Positions 16,015 through 24,227 of a DNA stretch of 64,000 nucleotides are shown here, one piece after another; positions within the stretch are counted from its first letter, which is position 1; each line of letters starts with the position of its first letter. A model generated the notes under the pieces. It saw nothing but the letters and a program-made list of their open reading frames with translations. It was not told the origin of the DNA and ran no database searches. The translations under genes were made by a program, and so were the position numbers. The DNA is from Deltaproteobacteria bacterium (GTDB lineage Bacteria > Myxococcota_A > Polyangia > Haliangiales > JADYYK01): positions 20,686 through 84,685 of the forward strand of contig JADYYK010000097.1 in the NCBI GenBank assembly GCA_020853705.1, written 5' to 3'.

Positions 16015-16409
16015 ACCACTATGACGCCAGCTTCCTGGCCATCGCCTGCGCGCTGATGACCGAGCGGCCGCGGCGCTGGTGGCTGGCCGGCGCCATCCCG
16101 GCGCTGGCCTTCGCGCTGACGCTGCTGCCGCTCGGGCACTTCGCGGCCATCGTGGCCGCGCTGGTGGCCTGCACGCCGCCGCTGCGCCCCGCGGCCGCTG
16201 CCCTGCTGCTGGCGGCGCCGCGCTATCCCAGCGTGCGCGCCGCTGCGGTCAGCGCCGGGCTGTACCTCTGCGGCGTCGCGGTGCTGGCGGCGCTGCTCGA
16301 GGACCGGCTCGATCAGGACGCGGTGCCGGCCTTCTTGCGCGGCACGCCGGCGCGGCTGCTGGTGCTGGCGGTGGCCTACTTCAGCTTGCTGCCGGTGGCG
16401 CACCTGTGA
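16011..16409 (+). CDS. Small integral membrane protein in rnf-like operon
   Basis: The 132-residue protein has about four hydrophobic helices and few polar residues. I recognise no family. It lacks the conserved Cys of RnfA/RnfE (NqrD/E), which coordinate the membrane iron-sulfur centre, so it is not an obvious RnfA/E, although position and topology would allow a degenerate relative. The ATG overlaps the upstream stop, and its stop overlaps the GTG of rnfD (GTGA). Confidence 0.72.
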   Translation: MNHYDASFLAIACALMTERPRRWWLAGAIPALAFALTLLPLGHFAAIVAALVACTPPLRPAAAALLLAAPRYPSVRAAAVSAGLYLCGVAVLAALLEDRLDQDAVPAFLRGTPARLLVLAVAYFSLLPVAHL

Positions 16410-17320
16410 GGGGCCCGTTCCTGCACTCGAGCCAGCGCACCGCCGCCATCATGCGGCAGGTGCTGCTGGCGCTGGCGCCCATCACGGTGGCCGCGATCTG
16501 GCGCCATGGCGCGGGCGCGGCCCTGCTGGTGCTGGCCGCGCTGAGCGCCGCGGTCACGGTGGAGGCGGTGCTGGCGCGCGCCTCGGTCAGCGACGGCAGC
16601 GCGGCGGTCACCGGGGTCCTGTTCGCGCTGCTGCTGCCCGCGGGGGCGCCGCTGTGGCTGGCGGCGCTGGGCGGCGCGCTCGCGGTCGGGCTGGGCAAGC
16701 ACGCCTTCGGCGGCCTGGGCAAGAACCCCTTCAACCCGGCCGCGCTGGCGCGGGTCGTCCTGATGGGCCTCCTGCCGGTGTACTTCTTCGCGCCGGCCTG
16801 GCGCTGGGACGGTGTGACGCAGGCCAGCCCGCTGTCGAAGGCCGCGGGGGCGCTGTTGCCCAGCGCCAGCGCGCTGCTCGCGGGCGACGCACCGGGCGCG
16901 CTGGCCCAGGCCGCGCCCTGGGCGGTGCTGCTGGGCGGCCTCGTGCTGCTGCTGCTGCGCAGCGCCGACTGGCGCATCCCGCTGGCCTACCTGGCCGGGG
17001 TGACGCTGCTCGTGCTGGTGCTGCCCGCCGGCGAGCGCATGGCCGGCCACGCACCCTGGCTGGTCGGCAACCCGCTGCCGCACCTGCTCTCGGGCGGCAC
17101 CTTGCTGACGGCGTTTTTCCTGCTCACCGATCCGGTGACGGCGCCGTTCTCGCCGCCAGGCAAGCTGGTGTTCGCGGGCGTGGCCGCGCTGGTCACGGTG
17201 GCGACCCGCCTCTACACGCCCTATCCCGACGGTGCGGCGCTGGCCGTGCTGACCGCCAACGCCTGTGCACCGCTCATCGATCGCGCCCTGGTCTGGCGCA
17301 AGCTCAGGCGCGCCGGCTGA
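16406..17320 (+). CDS. rnfD: RnfD/NqrB-like membrane flavoprotein subunit
   Basis: The 304-residue protein has a GTG start overlapping the upstream stop. It carries the RnfD/NqrB landmarks: HSSQRTAAIMRQVLLALAP at the N-terminus, SDGSAAVTGVLFALLLP, GGLGKNPFNPAALARVVLMG, and WDGVTQASPLSKAAG, where TQASPL aligns with the conserved SGATPL flavinylation site (Ser replacing Thr). LLTDPVTAP and an NACAP segment lie near the end. It is an integral subunit with covalent FMN that moves electrons across or along the membrane. It ends the nine-gene operon. Its last 17 nt overlap the convergent TerB-like gene tail to tail. Confidence 0.93.
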   Translation: MRGPFLHSSQRTAAIMRQVLLALAPITVAAIWRHGAGAALLVLAALSAAVTVEAVLARASVSDGSAAVTGVLFALLLPAGAPLWLAALGGALAVGLGKHAFGGLGKNPFNPAALARVVLMGLLPVYFFAPAWRWDGVTQASPLSKAAGALLPSASALLAGDAPGALAQAAPWAVLLGGLVLLLLRSADWRIPLAYLAGVTLLVLVLPAGERMAGHAPWLVGNPLPHLLSGGTLLTAFFLLTDPVTAPFSPPGKLVFAGVAALVTVATRLYTPYPDGAALAVLTANACAPLIDRALVWRKLRRAG

Positions 17321-17675
17321 CCCCGGCCTCGATGCGCGAGGTGGTGTCGGCGCCCAGCTCGAGCCGCTCGGCCAGGCGCAAGAGCAGCCGACGCTCGGCG
17401 GCGTGGACCTCGCCGTCGAGCCCCGCCAGGGCGACCGCGGCACGGTAGATCTCGGTGCGCGCATCGATGGACAGCCCCTCCAGGGTGCCGGGGGCCAGCT
17501 CGACCGGGTGGTCGAGCCAGTCCAGCGCCCGCGCGCGCGTGCGCGCGTCGAGCGCGGGCACGCTGCTGACCAGGCGCCCCAGCGAGGCGCGCTCGGCCGG
17601 CACCACCTTGCCGTCGGCCCAGACCATGGCGGCCCAGATCTTGATCACCTCGAGGCGGGCGTCGTCGTCCATCAT
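17304..17675 (-). CDS. TerB-like (tellurite-resistance-type) helical protein
   Basis: The 123-residue all-helical protein has the features of TerB/DjlA-type domains: WAAMVWADGKVVPAERASL near the N-terminus and AVALAGLDGEVHAAERRLL near the C-terminus, two Asp-Gly acidic loops repeated about 70 residues apart. Family members are associated with metal ions or membrane stress; no specific substrate is suggested here. Tandem ATGATG at 17675 lies across the stop of the upstream CoxG-like gene. It is last in the minus-strand operon from 24139. Confidence 0.78.
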   Translation of the reverse strand: MMDDDARLEVIKIWAAMVWADGKVVPAERASLGRLVSSVPALDARTRARALDWLDHPVELAPGTLEGLSIDARTEIYRAAVALAGLDGEVHAAERRLLLRLAERLELGADTTSRIEAGVSRRA

Positions 17676-18427
17676 CTCCTCAGCAGGCCACGCAGCCAGG
17701 ACAGCAGGCGAGCCCACAGGCCGCGGCGGGGCGCGCTCGGGGTGGTCAGCGCGGTGACCTCGCCCGGCGCTGCGGGGCCGGGGGGCGCGCTGGAGGTGAC
17801 GGCAGCCAGCGCGGGCGCCGGGGCCGCAGGCGCCGCCGTGGCCGGGTGGCTCGCGGGCGTCGCCGGGGCCAGGGTGCCGGCGCGCGCGATCTCCTCGGCC
17901 TGCTGGCACATGGGGTCGCCGCTCGAGACCTCGGTGACCTCGGCGTCCAGGGCCAGCGCGAAGCGCTGGGCGAACTCGCGCCGCATCGCCGGCACCTTGA
18001 GGCGCACGATCGACTCGTAGATCTTGCGCAGCCGGCCCTGCGCCTCGACGCCGGCCAGGTAGCTCAGGAAGGTCACGCCGGGGCCGTCGGAGCGCACGTC
18101 GAGGTGCACCAGCAGCTGCCCGGTGTCGCCCGGCTGCACCTCGCCGGCGCGGGCGCCGCGCAGATCGGTGATGGTCTGTCCGAGGTAGGACGCCCCGCGC
18201 GCCTCGATGCAGGCGCCCTCGCGCACCACCTCGACCTGCATGCGCACCTGGCTCTCGACCGGCACCACCCCGAGGGTGACGCCGACCTTGCCGTGCACCA
18301 CGCCGCCCTCGATGTGCCACGCCTTCAAGGTCGGGACGCAGCGCGCGAAGTCCTCCAGGTTGGACAGGTAGGCCCAGACCTCGGGCAGCGGGCGCGCGAC
18401 GCGGAACTGGCCTCTGAGCTCGATCAT
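17672..18427 (-). CDS. CoxG-like SRPBCC protein with C-terminal tail
   Basis: The 251-residue protein has an SRPBCC/CoxG fold at residues 1-150: FRVARPLPEVWAYLSNLEDF at the start, GGVVHGKVGVTLGVV, then SYLAGVEAQGRLRKIYESIV. An Ala/Pro-rich linker (about 180-235) ends in a short basic amphipathic helix (WARLLSWLRGLLRR) that could bind membrane. In carbon monoxide dehydrogenase systems CoxG anchors the enzyme at the membrane. Here the neighbours are phytoene-desaturase-type oxidoreductases, so a similar anchoring or hydrophobic-ligand-binding role is inferred. ATGA overlaps join it to the upstream gene. Confidence 0.82.
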   Translation of the reverse strand: MIELRGQFRVARPLPEVWAYLSNLEDFARCVPTLKAWHIEGGVVHGKVGVTLGVVPVESQVRMQVEVVREGACIEARGASYLGQTITDLRGARAGEVQPGDTGQLLVHLDVRSDGPGVTFLSYLAGVEAQGRLRKIYESIVRLKVPAMRREFAQRFALALDAEVTEVSSGDPMCQQAEEIARAGTLAPATPASHPATAAPAAPAPALAAVTSSAPPGPAAPGEVTALTTPSAPRRGLWARLLSWLRGLLRR

Positions 18428-20034
18428 CGCGCCGGGGCCCCCTCGCCCAGCCACCAGCGTGGCACGCTCAAGGTCTCGGCCACGGCGCCGGCCGCGATGT
18501 ACCCGGCCGCGCCCAGGATGCCCCCGCCGGGGTGGGCCGCGCCGGAGGCCAGGTACAGGCCGGGCAGCGGCGCGCGCGCCTGCGACCACGCCGGCGCAGG
18601 CCGGAAGCAGTCGAGCTGATCCAGCGACGCGCGGCCCAGGAAGGCGCCGCCCTCCTGCATCGAGCTCAGCTTGCGCTCGATGTCGAGCGGGGTCTGGATG
18701 AAGCGCGCGATGATGTTGCCGCCACCGAGGTTGGGCGCGGCGGCGCGCCAGCGCTCCAGCAGCCGATCGGCGTAGCGCTCGCGCTCGTGATCCCAGCGCG
18801 CGTGGTCGCCGCCCAGGCGGTACGGCGCTGGCTGCCACAGGAAGGCGGTGTGCCGGCCGGGCGGAGCCTGGGTCGGATCGTGCAGCGACGGTGCGGCGCA
18901 GTACATGGCCGGCTCGGGGGCGCGGCCGGCGCGGATGTCGGTCCACAGCCGGGTGAAGTCGGCGGGACCGTCGAGGCCGACCCCGACCTTGAGGGCGCGA
19001 TCGAGCTCGGGCGCGAAGCGGGCGGCGCGGTAGCGGGGCGGCTCCTCGAGCGCCAGGTGCACCGAGAAGATGGAGTACTCGTCGAGCTTGAAGTGGCGCG
19101 CGGGCCTGACCACCGCCTCGGGCAGCCCGGCGTCGCCGAGCAGCCCGAGCACGGTCTGCCGGAAGCCGACCGCGGACACCACCGCGCGCGCGTGCACGGT
19201 GCCGCCGCCGCGCAGGTCGACGCCCACCGCGCGCCCGTTCTCGACGCGGATGCGCAGGGCCTCGTGCATGCCGCGCACCACGCCCCCGGCGCGCAGCAGG
19301 GCGCGCCACAGCCCGTGCGCCAGCGCGTGCGAGCCGCCGACGCACAGGTGCGAGCGCTCGACCTGCGTCACCACCAGCGGCACCAGCATGCCCAGGCCGG
19401 CGTAGTCCGACACCACGCCGCGCGGGATGGCGAGCTGGAACAGCGCCAGCGCGCGCACCGGGTCGCTCTGGAACAGCTCGGCGGCGACGTCGGCGGGCGA
19501 GCTGCGTCCCAGGCGCAGCCACTCCATGCCCTCGGGCGAGCCCTCCAGCGCCGCGCTGGCGTGCGACGGCGGCGGCGGCGACGAGTACAGCGCGGGCACC
19601 ACCACCGCCTCGACGAACTCGCGGTAGCGATCGTGCACGGCCTGGTAGGCGCGCGCGTCGTCGGGCGAGATGCGCGCGATCGAGGCCACGCTGGCCGCGA
19701 CCTCGTCGTGCACGCACAGCGCGCGATCATCGCTCAGCGCCAGCCCGACCTGCACTGGCGGGCGCACATAGGCGACGTGGTGGCGCTCGGCCAGCTCGAG
19801 GTCGGTCATGGCGGGCATGATCTCGACGGCGTCGTGGAACACCGAGTGCAGGTTGTGGTAGTAGCCCGGGCGCGTGACCTCCTCGGTGGTCAGGCCGCCG
19901 CCGGCCTCCAGGCGCTTCTCCAGCACGCACACGCGCAGGCCGGCGCGCGCCAGGTAGGCGGCGCAGATGAGGCCGTTGTGGCCGGCGCCGATGACCACGA
20001 CGTCGAACTCGGCGCGCAGCGGGGGGGGGCTCAT
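18424..20034 (-). CDS. Phytoene-desaturase-like FAD oxidoreductase A
   Basis: The 536-residue protein has an N-terminal Rossmann FAD motif (VVIGAGHNGLICAAYLARAG, residues 12-31) followed by GGGLTTEE. The usual C-terminal FAD contact appears in GLYLASGAAHPGGGILGAAG. The layout fits the NAD(P)/FAD-dependent amine-oxidase/phytoene desaturase superfamily. No carotenoid synthase gene is present, so a carotenoid role is not claimed. It is paralogous to the next gene upstream, joined by ATGA, and lies in one operon with a heptaheme cytochrome and a CoxG-like protein. Confidence 0.85.
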   Translation of the reverse strand: MSPPPLRAEFDVVVIGAGHNGLICAAYLARAGLRVCVLEKRLEAGGGLTTEEVTRPGYYHNLHSVFHDAVEIMPAMTDLELAERHHVAYVRPPVQVGLALSDDRALCVHDEVAASVASIARISPDDARAYQAVHDRYREFVEAVVVPALYSSPPPPSHASAALEGSPEGMEWLRLGRSSPADVAAELFQSDPVRALALFQLAIPRGVVSDYAGLGMLVPLVVTQVERSHLCVGGSHALAHGLWRALLRAGGVVRGMHEALRIRVENGRAVGVDLRGGGTVHARAVVSAVGFRQTVLGLLGDAGLPEAVVRPARHFKLDEYSIFSVHLALEEPPRYRAARFAPELDRALKVGVGLDGPADFTRLWTDIRAGRAPEPAMYCAAPSLHDPTQAPPGRHTAFLWQPAPYRLGGDHARWDHERERYADRLLERWRAAAPNLGGGNIIARFIQTPLDIERKLSSMQEGGAFLGRASLDQLDCFRPAPAWSQARAPLPGLYLASGAAHPGGGILGAAGYIAAGAVAETLSVPRWWLGEGAPAR

Positions 20035-21650
20035 GCGTCCTCGCGCCAGGGCCGGTCGAGCGCCGGCATGCGCCCACCGAGGTCCAGATCCTCGAGCACC
20101 ACGCGGGCACAGTTGTAGCCGGGCGAGCCGGTGATGCCGCCGTGCACGTGCATGCAGGCGCCGCCCAGATACAGGCGCGGCACCGGGCCGCGGCAGCCGG
20201 CCAGCTCGGGCAACGGGCGCAGCTCGCCGAGCTGCGCCGGGGTCAGGGCGCCGAAGTGAAAGCCGCCGCGCCGCATGTTGATCATCTTGCGCTCGACGTC
20301 GAGCGGGCTGTAGGCGTAGCGCCCCAGCACGACGTCGGCGCGCAGGTTGGGGGCGTAGTCGCGCCACACCGCGACGCAGCGCTCGAGATAGTCGTACTTG
20401 AGGCCGTCCCAGGCGCTGGCGTCGCCGCCGGGCGCGTAGGGCGCGAACTGCCACAGCAGCGCGGTGTGCTTGCCGGGGGGCGCCTGGGTGGCGTCGAACA
20501 GGGTGTTGTTGGAGGCGTTGAGGCGCGGTGTGCGCGGCAGCTCCTGGCGGTCGAGCTCCTCGCAGTGCTCGATGAGATCCTCGGGGCGCTCGTAGCCGAG
20601 GTTGAGGTTGAAGACCTGCTGCAGATCGGGGTTCCAGCGCGCGGCGGTGTAGCGCGGCGCCTCGGCCAGCGCCAGGTGGCCGCCCATCAGGACGTCGGAG
20701 GGGCCGTACTGCACACGCCCCACGCGCTCGCGCAGGCTGGCGGCGTAGCTGCCCTCGGGCAGGCACTGCACCAGGGTCTGCTCGAGGTCGACGCACGACA
20801 CCACCGCGCGGCGCGCCCTGAGCTCGCGGCCGCCACGCAGCCGGACCCCGACCGCGGCGCCGGCGTCGTCGAGCAGGATGCGCTCGACGTGGGCATGCTC
20901 GAGCAGCTCGCCGCCGCGCGCCAGGAGCTCGCCGCCCAGGGCGTGCGCCAGCTGGTGCGAGCCGCCCCGACACAGCTTCCACTCGGTCAGGAACGACAGG
21001 AAGGCCAGCCCCAGGAAGGCCATGCCGGGCTGGCGCACGTCCCAGCCACCGATGGCGACGTGGAACAGCAGCAGCGCCGCCAGCGCCGGGCTCTCGAAGC
21101 GGCTCTGCACCCAGTCGACTGGCGACGCCGTGAAGACGTCGAAGCCGAAGTCGCGCGCCAGGGCGTCGGCCATCGCGGCGCGACGCTCCACCGTGCGCGG
21201 GGCCGGCGTGTAGGCCAGGCTCAGGAAGGGCTCGCGCCAGCGTCGCAGCGCCTCGCGCAGCTTGCCGTAGGCCTCGGCGTCGCGCGGTGAGAAGCGCGCG
21301 ATCTCGGCCATCGAGTGGGCGTCGTCGCGGTACAGCACCAGCGCACGTCCGTCCGACAGCGGCATGCCGAGGTTGGCCTCGGGGTGGAAGTAGCGCGTGC
21401 CGCGCTGGCCCAGATCGAAGTCGCGCAGCGGCGGGATCCACGGCGGCGAGGCGTGAAAGTTGGAGTGCAGGTTGTGATAGAAGCCCGGCAGGGTGCTCTC
21501 TTCGGTGGACAGCCCGCCGCCGAACTCGGCGCGGCGCTCCAGCACACAGACCTCGAGGCCGGCGGCCGCCAGGTACAGCGCCACCGTGAGGCCGTTGTGT
21601 CCACCGCCGATGACCAGGCAGTCATAGGTCGACACCGTCACCCGGCCCAT
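20031..21650 (-). CDS. Phytoene-desaturase-like FAD oxidoreductase B
   Basis: The 539-residue protein has a dinucleotide-binding motif CLVIGGGHNGLTVALYLAAA (residues 11-30), then GGGLSTEE and FYHNLHSN. The same HNLHS motif occurs in the paralogue encoded downstream. The C-terminal flavin segment is YLGGACMHVHGGITGSPG. The two proteins probably form a heteromer or act in sequence on a hydrophobic substrate (inference). The ATG lies 36 nt after the isomerase stop, across a perfect inverted repeat, so it may also have its own promoter or regulator. Confidence 0.85.
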   Translation of the reverse strand: MGRVTVSTYDCLVIGGGHNGLTVALYLAAAGLEVCVLERRAEFGGGLSTEESTLPGFYHNLHSNFHASPPWIPPLRDFDLGQRGTRYFHPEANLGMPLSDGRALVLYRDDAHSMAEIARFSPRDAEAYGKLREALRRWREPFLSLAYTPAPRTVERRAAMADALARDFGFDVFTASPVDWVQSRFESPALAALLLFHVAIGGWDVRQPGMAFLGLAFLSFLTEWKLCRGGSHQLAHALGGELLARGGELLEHAHVERILLDDAGAAVGVRLRGGRELRARRAVVSCVDLEQTLVQCLPEGSYAASLRERVGRVQYGPSDVLMGGHLALAEAPRYTAARWNPDLQQVFNLNLGYERPEDLIEHCEELDRQELPRTPRLNASNNTLFDATQAPPGKHTALLWQFAPYAPGGDASAWDGLKYDYLERCVAVWRDYAPNLRADVVLGRYAYSPLDVERKMINMRRGGFHFGALTPAQLGELRPLPELAGCRGPVPRLYLGGACMHVHGGITGSPGYNCARVVLEDLDLGGRMPALDRPWREDA

Positions 21651-21675
21651 GGTGCGGCCAGCCGACCCGGCTGCG

Positions 21676-21691
21676 CTTGACGTGGGTCAAG
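21676..21691. promoter_or_regulatory. Perfect inverted repeat CTTGAC-N4-GTCAAG
   Basis: This 6-bp perfect inverted repeat with a 4-bp spacer lies between the isomerase stop and the start of oxidoreductase B, and overlaps the isomerase stop codon. It contains a TTGAC core on both strands. It could be an operator, a -35 element or a small hairpin. It is the only non-coding gap in that operon longer than a few bases. Confidence 0.45.
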
Positions 21692-22472
21692 TCGCCAGGC
21701 GGCGGGCCCAGCGGCGCACCGTCTTGACGCTGGCCTCCAGCGCCGCGGCCTGGTGCACCTCGATGAACACCGGCACCCCGGCGCCCAGGGCGCGGGGCAG
21801 AAAGCCGCGCACATCGACGCTGCCGAGCCCGATCCCGAGGTGGCCATCGCTGTGACCATCGTTGTCCGACAGCGCGAACGCCACCGGTGCGCGCGGCAGC
21901 AGACCGGCCGCCACGGCCGGCGTGATGGGGCCGCCGAAGGCGTGGGCGTGGGCCACGTTCCACAGCACGCGCCAGTCGGCCAGCTCGGGGGCGGCGCTCA
22001 GGGCCAGGAACAGCGGCACTGGATCGTGCAGGTTCTCGAGCACCAGCGTCACGCCCGCCGCGGCGGCCTCGCGGCCGAGGTCGACGGCGTGCTCGAGGAA
22101 GCGCCGGCGTCGCCGCGCGCCGCGCAGCCCGGCCTCGGGGTCGGTGCGCACCACGACCCAGCGCGCCCCGGCGCGGGCCGCGAACTCGACGGCGCAGCGC
22201 ACGGCGTCGGCCGAGCGTGCGGCCCAGGCCGGGTCGTCGTCGCCCAGGGCCAGGTTCCACACCGAGGCGCAGGCGGTCAGGCCGAGGTCATACTGCCCGG
22301 CCAGCTCGCGCGCCTGGTCGGCCAGCGCACCCGGGATCGGGGTCGCGGCGCCGGCGCCATCGAGGTCGCGATCACAGATGATCTCGACGTGGCGGCAGCC
22401 GATGCTGCTTGCCCAGCGCATCCAGCGCGGCAGCGACTTCAGCAGCCAGACGTCACAGCCGAGCTCGATCAC
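21687..22472 (-). CDS. Sugar phosphate isomerase/epimerase-like TIM barrel
   Basis: The 261-residue protein starts at GTG (GTGA overlap with the heptaheme gene). The layout is that of the xylose isomerase-like/AP endonuclease 2 TIM barrel family: HVEIICDRD in an early strand, RWVVVRTDPEAG, VTLVLENLHD with the metal-binding Glu-Asn, WNVAHAHAFGG, SDNDGHSDGHLGIGLGSVD with metal-binding Asp/His, and VFIEVHQ near the end. The metal ligands look intact, so it is likely active, but the sugar or other substrate is unknown. Its place in a redox operon is unusual. Confidence 0.82.
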   Translation of the reverse strand: MIELGCDVWLLKSLPRWMRWASSIGCRHVEIICDRDLDGAGAATPIPGALADQARELAGQYDLGLTACASVWNLALGDDDPAWAARSADAVRCAVEFAARAGARWVVVRTDPEAGLRGARRRRRFLEHAVDLGREAAAAGVTLVLENLHDPVPLFLALSAAPELADWRVLWNVAHAHAFGGPITPAVAAGLLPRAPVAFALSDNDGHSDGHLGIGLGSVDVRGFLPRALGAGVPVFIEVHQAAALEASVKTVRRWARRLAT

Positions 22473-24139
22473 GGCAGCACGACCTCGCGCTGGTGGACCA
22501 GGAACGGTGACGCCTCGGCGCGCCGCAGCGCCTCCTCGAGGCGGGCCCTGGCGTCGGGGCGCAGCGTGCGCGTGGCCAGGTCGCGACGGTAGACCTCGAC
22601 ATAGAAGGCGTCGGGCAGGAAGCGCAGCGTGACCAGCGCGCGCCGCGCCCGGGGCGGCACCGTGAAGCGGTAGCTGCGCGACGCGCCCGAGGCGACCCGG
22701 GTGTCGGGCGGCCCCTTGGCGATGCGCTCGACCAGCGCCGGGGCGCCGTCGAAGCTGACCTCGAGCCGCGCCTCGGGCGTGCCGGTGGTGGGGAAGTGGT
22801 GGCCGCAGCCCAGGTTGGCCAGCGTCACCTGCAGCGCGCCATCGCGGGCCAGCGCCTCCAGGGTGACGCCCTGGCGAACCGCGTCGACGTCATGCGCGCC
22901 GCGGAAGCTGTGATCGCCGGCCGGCATGTGACAGTGCTGGCACACGAAGCCGCGCGGCATGTAGGGGCCCAGCAGCCACTCGCGGTAGGTGTCGAGGAAG
23001 GGCGCGGCCTGGTGACAGGGCAGGCAGAAGTCGGCGCGCTCGAAGCGGGGCTCGGTCACGATGCGCAGCACGGGATCGGGCAGCGCCGTGGCCTGGCGCC
23101 GGGGGCCCAGCTTGCGCCAGCCGCGCAGGTGGCAGCTGGCGCAGGTCACGCCCTCGGCGGGCTGCTCGGCGGTCGGGGTGTGACAGCCACGGCAGGCGCT
23201 GCCGCTGGCGCGGGTGCTGGCCGAGATCAGCGCCTCGGGACCGGGCCCGAACGCCAGCGCGTGGCGTGACTCGCGCCAGCCCCGGTACTCCTCGGGGTGG
23301 CAGCGCGCACACTGCAGCGCCGACAGCGTGCGCTCGGCGGGCGCCAGACCGGCCGGCGCCGCGCCCAGGCTGATGACGCCCGGGAACAGCGGGTCCGGCG
23401 CGGGCGCCGACGGCGCGGGCGCTGGCGACGGCGCGGGCGCTGGCGACGGCGCTGGCGCTGGCGAGCGCCCAGGCGCAGACGCAACCGGTGACCTCGCGGC
23501 CCCGGCCGCGGCCGGGCTGGCGGGTCGGCCCACGCGGGCGGCGCGGGCAAACCCGGCCAGCGACCACAGCTCGTCACCGCTCAGCATCTCGAACGCCGGC
23601 ATGGCGGTGCCGTTCATGCCCGTGCGCAGCGTGCGCGCGAGGTCCTCGACCGGGTCCAGCACCGGGCTGGCGTCACCGGGCCCGTGACAGCGTGCGCAGC
23701 CCAGGCGTCGATACAGCGCGCGCCCGCGCACCGGGTCGGTGCTGCCCGCTGGCAGCGTCACCGCGCGCGGCGCTGGCCCCGGGCGGCGTGACGCGAAGGC
23801 CTGCACCTCGGCGACCACGGCGTCGAGCTGCGCCGGCTCCAGCACGAAGGCCGGCATGGCGCCTGGGACGCCATGCGTGATGATGCGGGCCAGGTCGCTG
23901 GCCAGCGCGGGCTGGCCGGTGGCGGTCGAGCGCCACTTGTACTCGGCCCGGGTGAAGTCGCGTGGCGCCACCGGCAGCAGCGTCGCCGCCGGGCCCCGGC
24001 CATCGCCCGCCACGCCGTGACAGGGCAGGCACAGGCGCTGGTACAGCGCGGAGGCCCGGGCCGGCGCAGCGCCGAGCAGGGCCAGCAGCAGCGCGGCGCG
24101 CGGCCCGCGGCGACACAGTCGGGACCCGGGCAGTCGCAC
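22469..24139 (-). CDS. Heptaheme periplasmic cytochrome c
   Basis: The 556-residue protein starts at GTG 24139, which has an AAGGGAG ribosome binding site seven bases upstream. A signal peptide ends near ARA. Residues 30-230 hold two cytochrome c domains, each with one CXXCH (CLPCHG at 37-41, CARCHGPG) and a Met-containing MPAFV or MPAFE segment. A Pro/Ala/Ser repeat linker follows. A multiheme region with five more CXXCH (CARCH, CRGCH, CASCH, CLPCH, CQHCH) and GCGHHFPTTG resembles cytochrome c554-type proteins. It is the first gene of the minus-strand operon and divergent from the radical SAM gene. It probably transfers electrons for the oxidoreductases downstream. Confidence 0.88.
   Translation of the reverse strand: MRLPGSRLCRRGPRAALLLALLGAAPARASALYQRLCLPCHGVAGDGRGPAATLLPVAPRDFTRAEYKWRSTATGQPALASDLARIITHGVPGAMPAFVLEPAQLDAVVAEVQAFASRRPGPAPRAVTLPAGSTDPVRGRALYRRLGCARCHGPGDASPVLDPVEDLARTLRTGMNGTAMPAFEMLSGDELWSLAGFARAARVGRPASPAAAGAARSPVASAPGRSPAPAPSPAPAPSPAPAPSAPAPDPLFPGVISLGAAPAGLAPAERTLSALQCARCHPEEYRGWRESRHALAFGPGPEALISASTRASGSACRGCHTPTAEQPAEGVTCASCHLRGWRKLGPRRQATALPDPVLRIVTEPRFERADFCLPCHQAAPFLDTYREWLLGPYMPRGFVCQHCHMPAGDHSFRGAHDVDAVRQGVTLEALARDGALQVTLANLGCGHHFPTTGTPEARLEVSFDGAPALVERIAKGPPDTRVASGASRSYRFTVPPRARRALVTLRFLPDAFYVEVYRRDLATRTLRPDARARLEEALRRAEASPFLVHQREVVLP
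23403..23470. repeat. Coding 18-bp repeat (Pro/Ala/Ser linker)
   Basis: Near-tandem copies of an 18-bp unit (GCGGGCGCTGGCGACGGC on the plus strand) encode a PAPSPAPAPS-type linker between the two halves of the heptaheme cytochrome. The repeat keeps the frame and probably makes a flexible spacer. Confidence 0.75.
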
Positions 24140-24227
24140 CAGCACGCTCCCTTGTCGCCCGCGCCCAGCCAGGCCGACTTGACCTCCGTCAGCCCGCGCG
24201 GCGCCGCGGCGCGGCACCATCGGGGGC

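Noticed and set aside
13893..17320. Complete canonical Rnf or Nqr complex
   Set aside because: RnfB, RnfA and RnfE signatures are missing within the operon, and RnfG is reduced to one short domain.
18424..21650. Carotenoid biosynthesis cluster
   Set aside because: The twin flavoproteins are desaturase-like, but no phytoene synthase or cyclase is nearby.
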